Source: Oscillospiraceae bacterium (lineage in GTDB: Bacteria; Bacillota; Clostridia; Oscillospirales; CAG-272). Taken from it: a DNA stretch of 48,259 nt. Location of the stretch: assembly GCA_015063745.1 (NCBI GenBank), contig SVTO01000017.1, positions 1 through 48,259 of the forward strand, written 5' to 3'. Every line of letters begins with the position of its first letter. Position 1 is the first letter of the stretch. The notes under the pieces were generated by a model that saw nothing but the letters and a program-made list of their open reading frames with translations, was not told the DNA's origin and did no database searches. A program made the translations under genes and the position numbers. Below, one piece after another: positions 15,062-23,891 of this stretch.

Positions 15062-17368
15062 TCAAACATACCGACTGATAATCTCCTCCTGCAGATCCGC
15101 AGTAAGGGACAGGAAGGGCGCACTGTAACCGCCTACACGGACAATGAGGTTGCCGTGGCGTTCGGGGTGGATCTGTGCATCGAGGAGGTCTTCTTTATTG
15201 GCGGTGGTGATCTGAGCCATACAGCCGCCGTTTGCCAGGAAGGAGCGGAGGGCATCGGAGATTTTCCGGCGCAGCTCTGCGGTTTCCAGCATTCTGGTGG
15301 TCAGGATGACATTGAGTGTGGTACCGCCGACCCCTTTCTGCATGGGCAGTCTGGCGACGGAATTGAGCATGGCGGTGAGGCCGGATACATCGGCGCCGGG
15401 GCGTGGGCCCATGGTATTGCCGAGAGGTTCACCGGCATGGCGTCCGTCGGGGAGTGCACCCATGGCCTTGCCGTAGTTGACGCCGCCTTCCAGGAGGGAG
15501 CAGGCACCGGTATAGACGCCGCCCCGTCCGGTTTCGTATTTGCCGATTTCGGTCCAGAAGAAGTCCAGCAGATCCGCCGCCAGACCATCCACTTCCGGAT
15601 TGTCGTTGCCGAACTTGGGTACATTGTTGAGCAGCATCTGTCTCTGCGATTCAAATCCGTTGAAATCCGTCTCCAGCATCCGCATCAGCTCATCCTTGCC
15701 GATCCGCTTTTCATCGAAGACCAGCTTCCTTATTGCCATAAGGGAGTCCGCCGCCGCCGCAAGACCTGCGGTTTCCACCAGACCGTAGCCGTAGATCGGG
15801 CCGCCCGCATCGTGGGGAATACCCTTTTCCAGACAGCCGTCGGTGAACAGACCCTTGAGCAGCTTGGAATGGTTGGCGGCTCTGCATTCCTGACCCTTCC
15901 GGCACAGCGGCAGATGAATGGACGTAAAATACCGTATCTGCTCTTTAAAGCCTTCGTACAGCTCATCAAAGGTATCACATTCCGTAAAGGGCTTTGTCAC
16001 GGGACCGATCTGCATTTCCGGATGCACCGTGGACTTACCGCCGCGCATAGCGATTTCCAATACCTTCGCCAGATTGAAGGAACCGTCCTCGCATCCCGTA
16101 TTGCACTTACCGGGAATTTCGATTTCCTGACAGCCCAGGGTTGCGTAATTTCTTGCATCCTCTAAGGTCACACCCAGCTTCAGCAGGCCGGGGATAACCG
16201 TGGTATCGCTGACCACCGTCGGGTCGCACATTCCCTCGGACCACAGCTTCAGTACCAGATCCGTCAGTTCCGTCGGCGTGTCCTCGCTGATGCGCACAAC
16301 CATGCGGGGATGGGTACTGTGGATGTTCCGAAGAACCTGCAATAGCAGGTAGGAGAGCTCGTTTGTGGCATCCGTGCCGTCTGCGGGATGACAGCCGCCG
16401 ATGGTGGTGTTGTGCGCGCCGCATTCCCAGATTTTGAACATGAAGGAAGCCACGGACTCTTCCGGCGTGATGACGTCTCCGTTTGCCTTGGAATATTCGT
16501 AATAAGGGAAGAAGAACTGGTCAATGCGGCCGAGACAGTCTACCCAGTCCCACAGGGACAGAACCCAGGCAAGCTGAACGGCCTGATAAAGTGTCTTGGG
16601 CTTTTTATGTGCCACATAGGCGCAGTTTTCTGCAATTTCTTCGTAATACCGCTTCTGAACGGGGTCTGCTTCCGTTTCCGCCGCCGTACGGGCATGGGAT
16701 GCATACTGCTCCAGATAGGCGATCATGCCGCGGGCGAGGATCCGGTTGGCTTCATAGAAATCCGCCGTCTCCCGATCCTTCACATTCTGTGCCGCATACC
16801 GGTCGATGATCTCCAGCATACCGTCCAGACCGTTGTCCAGCAGCGTGACATAATTGGGCAGGGTGTGACCCTGATAATCGCCGGCGTGGAAAATATGATT
16901 CTCGCCGATTTCCCTGTAGATCTCCTCACCCACCATTGCCGCACCGGCACGGTCGATATGACTGCGGTCCAGAGGGGTCAGCCGATCCTGCAGGGCATTG
17001 ATGCGGGGAATCTCTTTCTCCTGCTCCTTCGGGGAGAGTGCCCATTCGTAGATCTGGATTCCCCAGCTGAAGTGCTCGATCAGGGGATAGGCGGGACGGG
17101 TGATGCCGACTACGGCTTCGTGGGGACGGATCACAACGGGCGTGACCAGCCAGGAGCGCACGATGGCGTGGGCAAGAGCGATGACATAGGGCGCATCGGG
17201 CATTTCTTCAAATACATCCGCGAAAGGATTTTGCCCGCGGGTGGAAGTGGGGCAGATCAGATAGGTACCTTCTCTGGCCGACTGGGGACGGAGACGGCTG
17301 CGCACATCTTCTTCCACGGCTTTGATACGGTCGGTAAAGACCAGATTTTCTGCAGGGTTTCTGTACAT
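15062..17368 (-). CDS. Glycyl radical enzyme of unassigned substrate (pyruvate formate-lyase family)
   Basis: A 768-residue member of the glycyl radical enzyme family. The glycyl loop RVGGYSAPF near the C-terminus places the radical at Gly747. The thiyl cysteine is Cys413 in NYATLGCQEIEIPG with Glu415 beside it, the C-x-E arrangement of dehydratase and lyase members, not the Cys-Cys pair of true pyruvate formate-lyase. It is thus more like glycerol/diol dehydratase, hydroxyproline dehydratase or related enzymes, but the substrate cannot be named. A radical-SAM activating enzyme is required and none lies in the window, nor do shell or pathway genes. GGAGGT stands six bases before the ATG. Confidence 0.9.
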   Translation of the reverse strand: MYRNPAENLVFTDRIKAVEEDVRSRLRPQSAREGTYLICPTSTRGQNPFADVFEEMPDAPYVIALAHAIVRSWLVTPVVIRPHEAVVGITRPAYPLIEHFSWGIQIYEWALSPKEQEKEIPRINALQDRLTPLDRSHIDRAGAAMVGEEIYREIGENHIFHAGDYQGHTLPNYVTLLDNGLDGMLEIIDRYAAQNVKDRETADFYEANRILARGMIAYLEQYASHARTAAETEADPVQKRYYEEIAENCAYVAHKKPKTLYQAVQLAWVLSLWDWVDCLGRIDQFFFPYYEYSKANGDVITPEESVASFMFKIWECGAHNTTIGGCHPADGTDATNELSYLLLQVLRNIHSTHPRMVVRISEDTPTELTDLVLKLWSEGMCDPTVVSDTTVIPGLLKLGVTLEDARNYATLGCQEIEIPGKCNTGCEDGSFNLAKVLEIAMRGGKSTVHPEMQIGPVTKPFTECDTFDELYEGFKEQIRYFTSIHLPLCRKGQECRAANHSKLLKGLFTDGCLEKGIPHDAGGPIYGYGLVETAGLAAAADSLMAIRKLVFDEKRIGKDELMRMLETDFNGFESQRQMLLNNVPKFGNDNPEVDGLAADLLDFFWTEIGKYETGRGGVYTGACSLLEGGVNYGKAMGALPDGRHAGEPLGNTMGPRPGADVSGLTAMLNSVARLPMQKGVGGTTLNVILTTRMLETAELRRKISDALRSFLANGGCMAQITTANKEDLLDAQIHPERHGNLIVRVGGYSAPFLSLTADLQEEIISRYV

Positions 17369-17507
17369 AGGATTACCTCCATGAAAAGGGAAAAGAATAG
17401 GTGTCCTTCCGGAAAGATCCGACAGGAAAAACGGGAACCGGGGGAACGCGCATCCATCCCGGACGATAACGAAAAAGCGGTTTTTCGGAAAAATGGAGTA
17501 CAGATTA

Positions 17508-17536
17508 GTTATACACTATTTTGCCGGCTTTGTCAA
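17508..17536 (-). promoter_or_regulatory. Promoter of the glycyl radical enzyme
   Basis: TTGACA (17531-17536 on the minus strand), a 17-bp spacer and TATAAC (17508-17513). It gives a leader of about 130 nt in which I see no known riboswitch. Confidence 0.8.
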
Positions 17537-17612
17537 TAGTCAGTAGCCGGGAAACGGAAGAAAAAATCTGTGTAAAAACCTCCCTTTTTTGCATAAAAGA
17601 CGGCGATTCCTC

Positions 17613-17641
17613 TTGTAAAACCTGCGGATATTTGGTATAAT
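17613..17641 (+). promoter_or_regulatory. Promoter of the gene at 17685
   Basis: TTGTAA (17613-17618), a 17-bp spacer ending in TTTGG, and TATAAT (17636-17641); an extended -10. Confidence 0.8.
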
Positions 17642-17684
17642 AAAAAGGTATGTTAAGAACAAAGAAAGGAAATGGCATAAAACT

Positions 17685-18344
17685 ATGAAACGTCTGGAAC
17701 GTGATGTAATCACCATCAAAAGAACGATTGATGCCAATTATGATAAATTCAAGACCTTAGGCGTATTCTTCCTTGAGAAGAACACCGTACTGAACGCAGT
17801 GCTGTCCCTGTCCGAGGAGGAAGTGGCAAAGGCGGCGGCGGACTGCAGAGAGGCGGGCGTGCGCTGGCGTATGTTTGCCAAACATCTGAACAAAATCGAA
17901 ACCGCACTGCTGGACGGCTGCGAAGTGCGCGACCTGTCCCAGACCGAAGAAACACTGGATACCATTGGCGGTACTACGGCGAAGGATTTTGTGAAAGTAT
18001 ATCCCCGGGCAGACGGCGTGCAGGTAAGCTTTGCGGTAAACGGCACCTTCTCCGTACTGAGCAAGATGAACCGCAACGGTAAATTCACCGTGGACGGCAT
18101 GGGTGTGACCCCCGAAACCAGATTCACCGTAGTCAACGAGCTGCTGCCCTTCTGGGAAGACCGGTATTCCGTTGCCCTGCGCAATGAGGATCTGTGGATC
18201 GCCATCTCCGTGGAAGACCCGAAGATCGGTAAGAAGGGATCTGCCTGCGTGAAGCTGTACGTAAAGGAAAACGGCGTTCTGACCATGGACAATCTGGCGA
18301 AGTACACCGATACCACGGAGCTTCTGCGCTGGATCAACCCGTAA
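17685..18344 (+). CDS. Conserved hypothetical protein
   Basis: I do not recognise this 219-residue soluble protein. The first ~75 residues look alpha-helical, with a heptad-like stretch TIDANYDKFKTLGVFF and SLSEEEVAKAAADC. The rest alternates short beta-type segments and ends in LRWINP. No signal peptide, membrane segment or metal cluster is seen. It has its own promoter and lies 10 bp ahead of the cyclophilin lipoprotein, so the two are probably co-transcribed. The nearest AAAGGA is 14 bases before the ATG, which is far for a ribosome binding site. Confidence 0.7.
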   Translation: MKRLERDVITIKRTIDANYDKFKTLGVFFLEKNTVLNAVLSLSEEEVAKAAADCREAGVRWRMFAKHLNKIETALLDGCEVRDLSQTEETLDTIGGTTAKDFVKVYPRADGVQVSFAVNGTFSVLSKMNRNGKFTVDGMGVTPETRFTVVNELLPFWEDRYSVALRNEDLWIAISVEDPKIGKKGSACVKLYVKENGVLTMDNLAKYTDTTELLRWINP

Positions 18345-18354
18345 GCGGAGACAC

Positions 18355-18942
18355 ATGGCGATGAAAAAATGGATAATCCTGCTGACCCTGTTTGCGGCGG
18401 TGCTCATCGGATGTACCGGCTGCGGCGGGGAAGCGGAAGAAAATATGTATTCAGGAGAAACAATTATGGTACAGATTGAAATGGAAAACGGGGGCATCAT
18501 CAAGTTGGAGCTGTATCCGGAGATCGCACCCATCACCTGTGAAAACTTTGTAAAGCTGGCGAAGGAAGGCTTCTACGACGGTCTGATCTTCCACCGTGTC
18601 ATCGGCGGCTTCATGATCCAGGGCGGCGACCCCACCGGCACCGGCATGGGTGGCTCTGACGAAAACATCAAGGGCGAATTTGCGGTAAACGGCGTAAAGA
18701 ACAGCCTGTCCCACAAGAGAGGCGTAATCTCCATGGCGAGAAGCCGCAGCTACGACTCCGCCTCTTCTCAGTTCTTCATCTGCCATGCGGATGCCACCTA
18801 TCTGGATGGCCAGTACGCCGCATTCGGTAAGGTAATCGAAGGTATGGACGTTGTGGATGAGATCGCCAACGTAAAGACCGACATGAACGACAGACCGAAG
18901 ATCGAACAGAAGATGAAGTCTGTTACTGTTGTGGAAGAATAA
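18355..18942 (+). CDS. Peptidyl-prolyl cis-trans isomerase (cyclophilin), lipoprotein
   Basis: A 195-residue cyclophilin with a lipoprotein signal: a Lys pair, a hydrophobic run and a lipobox ending in Cys near residue 20 or 23. Relatives speed proline isomerisation and help extracytoplasmic proteins fold. The catalytic-domain motifs FHRVIGGFMIQGGDPTGTG and the SSQFFI block are intact. After the signal a linker of about 15 residues leads into MVQIEMENG, where cytosolic cyclophilins begin. GGAG lies four bases before the first ATG and ten before the second (18361); either could be used. A bidirectional terminator follows. Confidence 0.92.
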   Translation: MAMKKWIILLTLFAAVLIGCTGCGGEAEENMYSGETIMVQIEMENGGIIKLELYPEIAPITCENFVKLAKEGFYDGLIFHRVIGGFMIQGGDPTGTGMGGSDENIKGEFAVNGVKNSLSHKRGVISMARSRSYDSASSQFFICHADATYLDGQYAAFGKVIEGMDVVDEIANVKTDMNDRPKIEQKMKSVTVVEE

Positions 18943-18957
18943 TTTTGCGAAATCAAC

Positions 18958-18993
18958 AAAAAAGACCGACAGAGTAAATTCTGCCGGTTTTTT
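18958..18993. terminator. Bidirectional terminator between cyclophilin and PHP array
   Basis: ACCGACAGA / TCTGCCGGT stem with A run before and T run after, between convergent genes. Confidence 0.85.
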
Positions 18994-19000
18994 GTTTCGG

Positions 19001-19672
19001 TCAGTCCCAGAGTGTGGAGAAATTTCTCTCCCGCAGGGTCTTGAGTAAAGTTTCATTGTCCGTGATGGGATATTCCGTAATGATTCCGCCGGTGGGTTTA
19101 TGCTCGTGCAGATGGAAGTCCGTACCGGTGATGCCGATCAGGTTGTACTTGGTCGCCCATGCCTGCGCAATATCGTTGTTGGATTCAACCCAGAAATTGA
19201 AATTACCGATCTCGATACCGTCCAGGATACCCGGATTTGTGACCTGCATATGTTCACGGAAGGGATGGGCTTGGAAGAACATTGCTCCACCCTTGTGCAT
19301 GATGGAAGACAGGGCACCGGCATTGGCCGCACAGCGGGGATCGTCAATACTGCGGAGAAAATCTTCCGTAAGACCGTATACCAGGAAGTCATTCCATCCG
19401 GTGTTCGGGGTGGCAATTTCCGCACCCAGGAGAATATTGATTCTGCCCTTGGCGGCATCTACCAGATGATTGTATCCTTCCATAAAATAGCTGACTCTGT
19501 CCTGCCAGGAGCCTTTTTCCAGTTCTTCGGAAAATGTTTCACTGTTGAGGTGTTCGGTGGATACAATGGTGGTATAACCTGCTTCCAGATATTTTTCGAT
19601 GATCTGGTCTGCTTTCACATGACCGCAGGCGCTGACATGAGCGCTGTGACAATGCATTTCCGTTTTGAACAT
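19001..19672 (-). CDS. PHP-domain hydrolase, tandem copy D
   Basis: The last gene of a four-gene PHP array, 223 residues. Metal-site motifs are EMHCH at 5-9, STEHL near 39-43, GAE near 82, QAHPF near 137 and GTDFH near 190. It matches copy B at all but about 21 of 223 positions, while copy C between them is much more distant. The start at 19672 has GGAGG five bases upstream; a frame open further upstream runs into copy C and is not used. The substrate is unknown; histidinol phosphatase-like or nucleotide phosphoesterase roles are possible. Confidence 0.85.
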   Translation of the reverse strand: MFKTEMHCHSAHVSACGHVKADQIIEKYLEAGYTTIVSTEHLNSETFSEELEKGSWQDRVSYFMEGYNHLVDAAKGRINILLGAEIATPNTGWNDFLVYGLTEDFLRSIDDPRCAANAGALSSIMHKGGAMFFQAHPFREHMQVTNPGILDGIEIGNFNFWVESNNDIAQAWATKYNLIGITGTDFHLHEHKPTGGIITEYPITDNETLLKTLRERNFSTLWD

Positions 19673-19704
19673 AACTGCCTCCGGTTGGTTTGGTTTGCCG
19701 CTGT

Positions 19705-20361
19705 TCAGCGCATGATGGGGGTATAGGTTTTCTCCCGCAGGGTCTTCAGCAGGGTTTCGTTGTCCGTGATGGGATATTCCGTCATGATCCCGCCGCGGGG
19801 TGTGTGATCGGGATTGTGGAAGTCCGTGCCGGTGATGCCGGGTAAACCGTTTTCCGCAGCCCATGCCTGTGCGATGCTGTTGTGGGAATTCAGGGGGGAG
19901 AAATTGATGATCTCGATACCGTCCAGCAGAGCCGGGTTGCTGATTCTCATGCCGACACGGAAGGGATGTGCCTGAAAGAGCATCATGTTGTTGCCGCGGA
20001 TGAGAGGGGAGAGCTCCTCCAGCCCGTGCAGAAGCAGAGGATCGTCAATGCTGCGGAGAAATCCTTCCGTAAGACCGTAGATCAGATAGTCATTCGGATG
20101 CAGCGTGATTTCGGCACCGAAAAGAATATGGATCCTCCCCTTTGCGGCTTCCGTAAGCGCCCGGTAGCCTTTCATATAATGGGAAACCTTATCCTGCCAC
20201 GACGCATCCTCCATATGTCTGAAACTCCAGATGTCGATGTGTTCGGTGGATACAATGGTGGTATAACCTGCTTCCAGATATTTTTCGATGATACAGTCCG
20301 CATCCGCCCGTGCACAGGTACTGACATGGGTACTGTGACAATGCATTTCCGTTTTGAACAT
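19705..20361 (-). CDS. PHP-domain hydrolase, tandem copy C
   Basis: A 218-residue paralogue in the same array. It keeps EMHCH, STEHI, GAE, QAHPF and GTDFH, so it should bind metal, but the segment after STEH (residues 43-60) and the stretch before FQAHPF are rewritten compared with copies B and D. A CGGAGG lies just ahead of the start. The shared ending EYPITDNETLLKTLRE is almost unchanged in all four, which suggests a conserved role for the C-terminal tail. Confidence 0.85.
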   Translation of the reverse strand: MFKTEMHCHSTHVSTCARADADCIIEKYLEAGYTTIVSTEHIDIWSFRHMEDASWQDKVSHYMKGYRALTEAAKGRIHILFGAEITLHPNDYLIYGLTEGFLRSIDDPLLLHGLEELSPLIRGNNMMLFQAHPFRVGMRISNPALLDGIEIINFSPLNSHNSIAQAWAAENGLPGITGTDFHNPDHTPRGGIMTEYPITDNETLLKTLREKTYTPIMR

Positions 20362-20405
20362 AATTGCCTCCGGTTGTTTCTTTCTTATAAAGTGATATGC
20401 GCAGT

Positions 20406-21077
20406 TCAGCCCCAGAGGACGGAGAAATTTCTCTCCCGCAGGGTACGGAGTAAAGTTTCATTGTCCGTGATGGGATATTCCGTCACAATCCCACCGCGGG
20501 GGGAGTGCTCATGTGCATGGAAATCCGTACCGGTAATGCCGATCAGGTTATACTTGGCTGCCCATGCCTGTGCAATGTCGTTGTTGGATTCAATCCAGGT
20601 GTTGAGATTGCCGATCTCGATACCGTCCAGAACACCCGGATTTGTGATCTGCATATGTTCGCGGAAGGGATGAGCCTGGAAGAACATCGCTCCGCCCTCA
20701 CGCATGATGGAAGACAGAGCTCCGGCATTGGCCGCACGGCGGGGATCGTCAATGCTGCGGAGAAAATCTTCCGTAAGTCCGTAAACCAGAAAGTCGTTCC
20801 AGCCGGTGTTTGGCGTGGCAATTTCCGCACCTAAGAGAATGTGGATTCTGCCCTTGGCGGCTTCCTTCAGGTGATTGTAGCCTTCCATAAAATAGCTGAC
20901 TCTGTCCTGCCAGGAGCCTTTTTCCAGCTCCTCGGAGAAGGTTTCACTGTTGAGATGTTCGGTGGAAACAAGGGTGGTGTAACCTGCTTCCAGGTATTTT
21001 TCGATGATTTCGTCTGCTTTCACATGTCCGCAGGCACTGACATGAGCGCTGTGACAATGCATTTCCGTTTTGAACAT
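20406..21077 (-). CDS. PHP-domain hydrolase, tandem copy B
   Basis: A 223-residue paralogue with all PHP metal motifs (EMHCH, STEHL, GAE, QAHPF, GTDFH). It is about 91% identical to copy D by counting. It lies 40 bp after copy A and 44 bp before copy C on the same strand. The start has AGGCAG a few bases upstream. All four proteins begin MFKTEMHCH. Confidence 0.85.
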   Translation of the reverse strand: MFKTEMHCHSAHVSACGHVKADEIIEKYLEAGYTTLVSTEHLNSETFSEELEKGSWQDRVSYFMEGYNHLKEAAKGRIHILLGAEIATPNTGWNDFLVYGLTEDFLRSIDDPRRAANAGALSSIMREGGAMFFQAHPFREHMQITNPGVLDGIEIGNLNTWIESNNDIAQAWAAKYNLIGITGTDFHAHEHSPRGGIVTEYPITDNETLLRTLRERNFSVLWG

Positions 21078-21117
21078 AACTGCCTTCCTGTTACTTTGTA
21101 TGGTGATGTGTTGTATT

Positions 21118-21789
21118 TCAACCCCAAAGAGGAGTAAAAGTCTTCTCCCGCAGGGTTTTTAATAAGATTTCGTTGTCCGTAATGGGATATTCCGTAGCAA
21201 TGCCGCCTACGGGAACGGCGGTGCGGATGTGATAATCCGTTCCGGTGATGCCGGTCATACCCTTTCTCTCCGCCCACATCTGCGCCATATCGTTGTTGGA
21301 TTCCTTGTAATAGCACAGATTGCCGATCTCCATACCGTCCAGAAATGCCGGATCGGGAATGAGCATATTCTCACGGAAGGGATGGGCCTGAAAGATCATC
21401 AGCCCGTGTTCATGCACCAGTGCGGCCAGATCGGGCGAGGAGTGCAGATACCGGGGATCGTCCACGGAACGCAGAAATGCCTCCGATATACCGTATACGA
21501 GGTAATCGCTGAAAGGATCGTTCAGCAGGCGGATCTCACTGCCGAAAAGCACGTGGATTCTGCCCTTAGCCACTTCCTTCAGTCTGTTGTAGCCGCTTAC
21601 GAAATAATCCACCCTTTTCTGCCATGTGTCCTTCTCCAGCTCCGGGGAAAAGGTCTGGTCGTTCAGGTGATCTGTGAGCACCATGGTGGTATACCCGGCA
21701 TTGACATAATCCTCCACCATCGCCGGTGCGGCAACCTGGGAACAGGCGCTGGCCGGATGACAGTGACAATGCATTTCCGTTTTGAACAT
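21118..21789 (-). CDS. PHP-domain hydrolase, tandem copy A (first in array)
   Basis: A 223-residue protein, the most promoter-proximal and the most diverged from B and D together with C. Motifs are EMHCHCH at 5-11, LTDHL, GSE, QAHPF and GTDYH. LTDH here replaces STEH of the others, a form closer to other PHP families. The start at 21789 follows AGGAGG by nine bases; a longer frame up to 21891 would run through the promoter at 21824-21852. Confidence 0.85.
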   Translation of the reverse strand: MFKTEMHCHCHPASACSQVAAPAMVEDYVNAGYTTMVLTDHLNDQTFSPELEKDTWQKRVDYFVSGYNRLKEVAKGRIHVLFGSEIRLLNDPFSDYLVYGISEAFLRSVDDPRYLHSSPDLAALVHEHGLMIFQAHPFRENMLIPDPAFLDGMEIGNLCYYKESNNDMAQMWAERKGMTGITGTDYHIRTAVPVGGIATEYPITDNEILLKTLREKTFTPLWG

Positions 21790-21823
21790 AGCGGTATCCT
21801 CCTGCTGTCCTTCTGTAAAATTT

Positions 21824-21852
21824 ATTATAGCACAGCGGCAGGACAAAGTCAA
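21824..21852 (-). promoter_or_regulatory. Promoter of the PHP array
   Basis: TTGACT (21847-21852 on the minus strand), a 17-bp spacer and TATAAT (21824-21829). No terminator is evident between the four genes, so they are likely one operon. Confidence 0.9.
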
Positions 21853-21934
21853 CACTTTCGGCGACGGAGCGAAAAAACAGGACCGCCTCAAATCCGGATA
21901 TTTTCTCCGGTGCGGCAGCCCTGTTGTATGTGCA

Positions 21935-23665
21935 TTAAGAAACGGTGTATCTCTTGATCTTCTTGGAGGAGGTCTTTTCGAATTCCGTATCTCTCAGTTC
22001 CACATCGCGGATCTGCTTGAATACGGGAAGCTTGCGGTTCAGCTCGTTGATGTCTTCCTTGATCACCTTGTAGATCTCATCCTTTTCCTTGCCCACGAAG
22101 CGGGTCATGTCGGGATAAACCAGCGCTGTGATCACGATTTCACCGCCGGCGTTCTTTCTGCCCAGAACCACGGATTCCAGAATGTTCGGACAGTACGCCA
22201 GATATTCTTCGATTTCTTCCGGGTATACGTTCTTGCCGTTGGAGAGAATGATCAGATTCTTCTTGCGGCCGGTGATGAAGATGTAGCCGTCCTTGTCCAT
22301 GTAGCCGAGGTCACCGGTACGGAACCAGCCGTCATCGGTGAAGACTGCCTTGGTGGCTTCTTCGTTCTTGTAGTAACCCAGCATGACGTTTTCGCCCTGT
22401 ACCAGAATTTCGCCGGTCACATAGCCGTATTCCGCAATATCCTCATCCTTGCGGGTGTTGCCGTCGGTGTCGATCTTCACCCGGCAGCCTTCCACGGGGG
22501 TACCTACGGAGTGCAGCTTTTCCTTACCGGGGCGGTTTACCGCTACCAGAGGAGAACATTCCGTAATGCCGTAGCCTTCCAGAATGGTGATGCCGAATGC
22601 ATCAAAGTCCTTGATCAGCTGGGGCGCCAGAGGAGCACCGCCGCAGACGATACTGCGCAGGTTGCCGCCGAAAGCACCGGTGATCTGTGCAAAGAACTTG
22701 TCGCGCAGGTCGATACCGATCTTGCGGAGTCCGTTGGACAGCTTGATGGCGGTTTGCACCTTCTTGCGCATACCCTTCTTGTCGATCTCATTCCAGATAC
22801 GCTTGTGCATGGTTTCCACAAACAGCGGCACCAGCATTTCGTCGGTGGGCTTGAAGTGGTTGAAGTTGCGCATAACATTCTTCAGGCTGTCGTTGATGAA
22901 AATTTCCGCACCCAGGTCACAGATGGCGAAATGGCCGCAGGTAACTTCGTAGGAATGGTGCATGGGCAGGGCATCCACGAAGGAGCAGGTGTGGTCGTAT
23001 TCCATGGACAGTACCGCCGCATTGGTAGCAGCCGCCAGATTCCGCTGACAGAGCATTACACCCTTGGAGGTACCGGTGGTGCCGGAGGTGAACAGCAGGG
23101 TACACATCTTTTCTCTGTCGATTTCCACATCCAGATACGCCCGGCATCCTTCGTCCAGCGCCTTCTGACCCATTTCCAGAAGGGTCTGCATGGACTGAAC
23201 TTTGGGCAGCGCCAGTTCGGCTTCATCGGGAGCGATGGGGATGAACAGCTGACATTCGGGCAGTTTGTCGGCCAGATGAGCCAGACGGTTGTTGAAGTTC
23301 TTGGTATATACGACAGCACTGACCTCGGCCAGCTTTGCGAAGTTGACGAACTGTTCGTCGGAGAGATCGTGGTCCATGGGGACGATGACGCCGTTGCCGT
23401 TGACTGCGGCATAGTAGGCGGTCATGTACAGAGGATGGGATTCACCGATCACGGCGATGTGCTTACCCATCAGACCGAGCTTGAAGAAAGCGGTACCGAG
23501 GGCATTCATATTGGCATAGGTTTCGTTGAAGGTAACGGTCTTTTCCACATCATCTTCTCTGAAGCGGTACTGTACCTTGTCACCGAAATGTTCCGCATTG
23601 CCGCGCACCAGATCCCGCAGATCGGTCACAGTCTTGGGTCTGACGCAAGCCTTTAATTTTTTCAT
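21935..23665 (-). CDS. AMP-forming long-chain acyl-CoA synthetase-like ligase
   Basis: A 576-residue member of the adenylate-forming enzyme family, which activates a carboxylic acid with ATP and passes it to CoA. Motifs in order are LLFTSGTTGTSKGV (AMP-binding loop), GYGITECSPLV, GWFRTGDLG and GRKKNLIILSNGKNVYPEEIE, with a C-terminal Lys in SKKIKRY. These fit long-chain fatty acyl-CoA synthetases, but other acids are possible. The start at 23665 is chosen because AAAGGG lies seven bases upstream. A TATAAT near 23717 suggests an own promoter, with a poor -35. Confidence 0.88.
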   Translation of the reverse strand: MKKLKACVRPKTVTDLRDLVRGNAEHFGDKVQYRFREDDVEKTVTFNETYANMNALGTAFFKLGLMGKHIAVIGESHPLYMTAYYAAVNGNGVIVPMDHDLSDEQFVNFAKLAEVSAVVYTKNFNNRLAHLADKLPECQLFIPIAPDEAELALPKVQSMQTLLEMGQKALDEGCRAYLDVEIDREKMCTLLFTSGTTGTSKGVMLCQRNLAAATNAAVLSMEYDHTCSFVDALPMHHSYEVTCGHFAICDLGAEIFINDSLKNVMRNFNHFKPTDEMLVPLFVETMHKRIWNEIDKKGMRKKVQTAIKLSNGLRKIGIDLRDKFFAQITGAFGGNLRSIVCGGAPLAPQLIKDFDAFGITILEGYGITECSPLVAVNRPGKEKLHSVGTPVEGCRVKIDTDGNTRKDEDIAEYGYVTGEILVQGENVMLGYYKNEEATKAVFTDDGWFRTGDLGYMDKDGYIFITGRKKNLIILSNGKNVYPEEIEEYLAYCPNILESVVLGRKNAGGEIVITALVYPDMTRFVGKEKDEIYKVIKEDINELNRKLPVFKQIRDVELRDTEFEKTSSKKIKRYTVS

Positions 23666-23765
23666 TGTATTACCCTTTCTCGGACAAAAATGTATTGTAA
23701 TCAAAAGTGTACTATTCTATTATAACACAGTTTGCCGGGAAATCTATGTCATACCTATGAACAAA

Positions 23766-23794
23766 CCAAAAAAACCGGAAAAAATTCCCGGTTT
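23766..23794 (-). terminator. Terminator of the tRNA-modification operon
   Basis: On the minus strand AAACCGG / CCGGTTT with a 9-nt loop and a following T run, about 100 bp after the mnmA stop. Confidence 0.75.
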
Positions 23795-23891
23795 CAGGCA
23801 AAAAACAGGCTTATACACCGGATTTTCGGAACCGATGCATAAACCTGTATAATTTTTCCGGAAACAAAAATCCGGGCAGACAGCAGCCCCT

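Noticed and set aside
15062..17368. Classical pyruvate formate-lyase PflB
   Set aside because: It lacks the adjacent Cys-Cys pair and has the C-x-E motif of dehydratase-type members; no pflA follows.
19673..19864. 64-residue N-terminal extension of PHP copy D
   Set aside because: It overlaps copy C, has no ribosome binding site, and the family start MFKTEMHCH with GGAGG upstream is clear.
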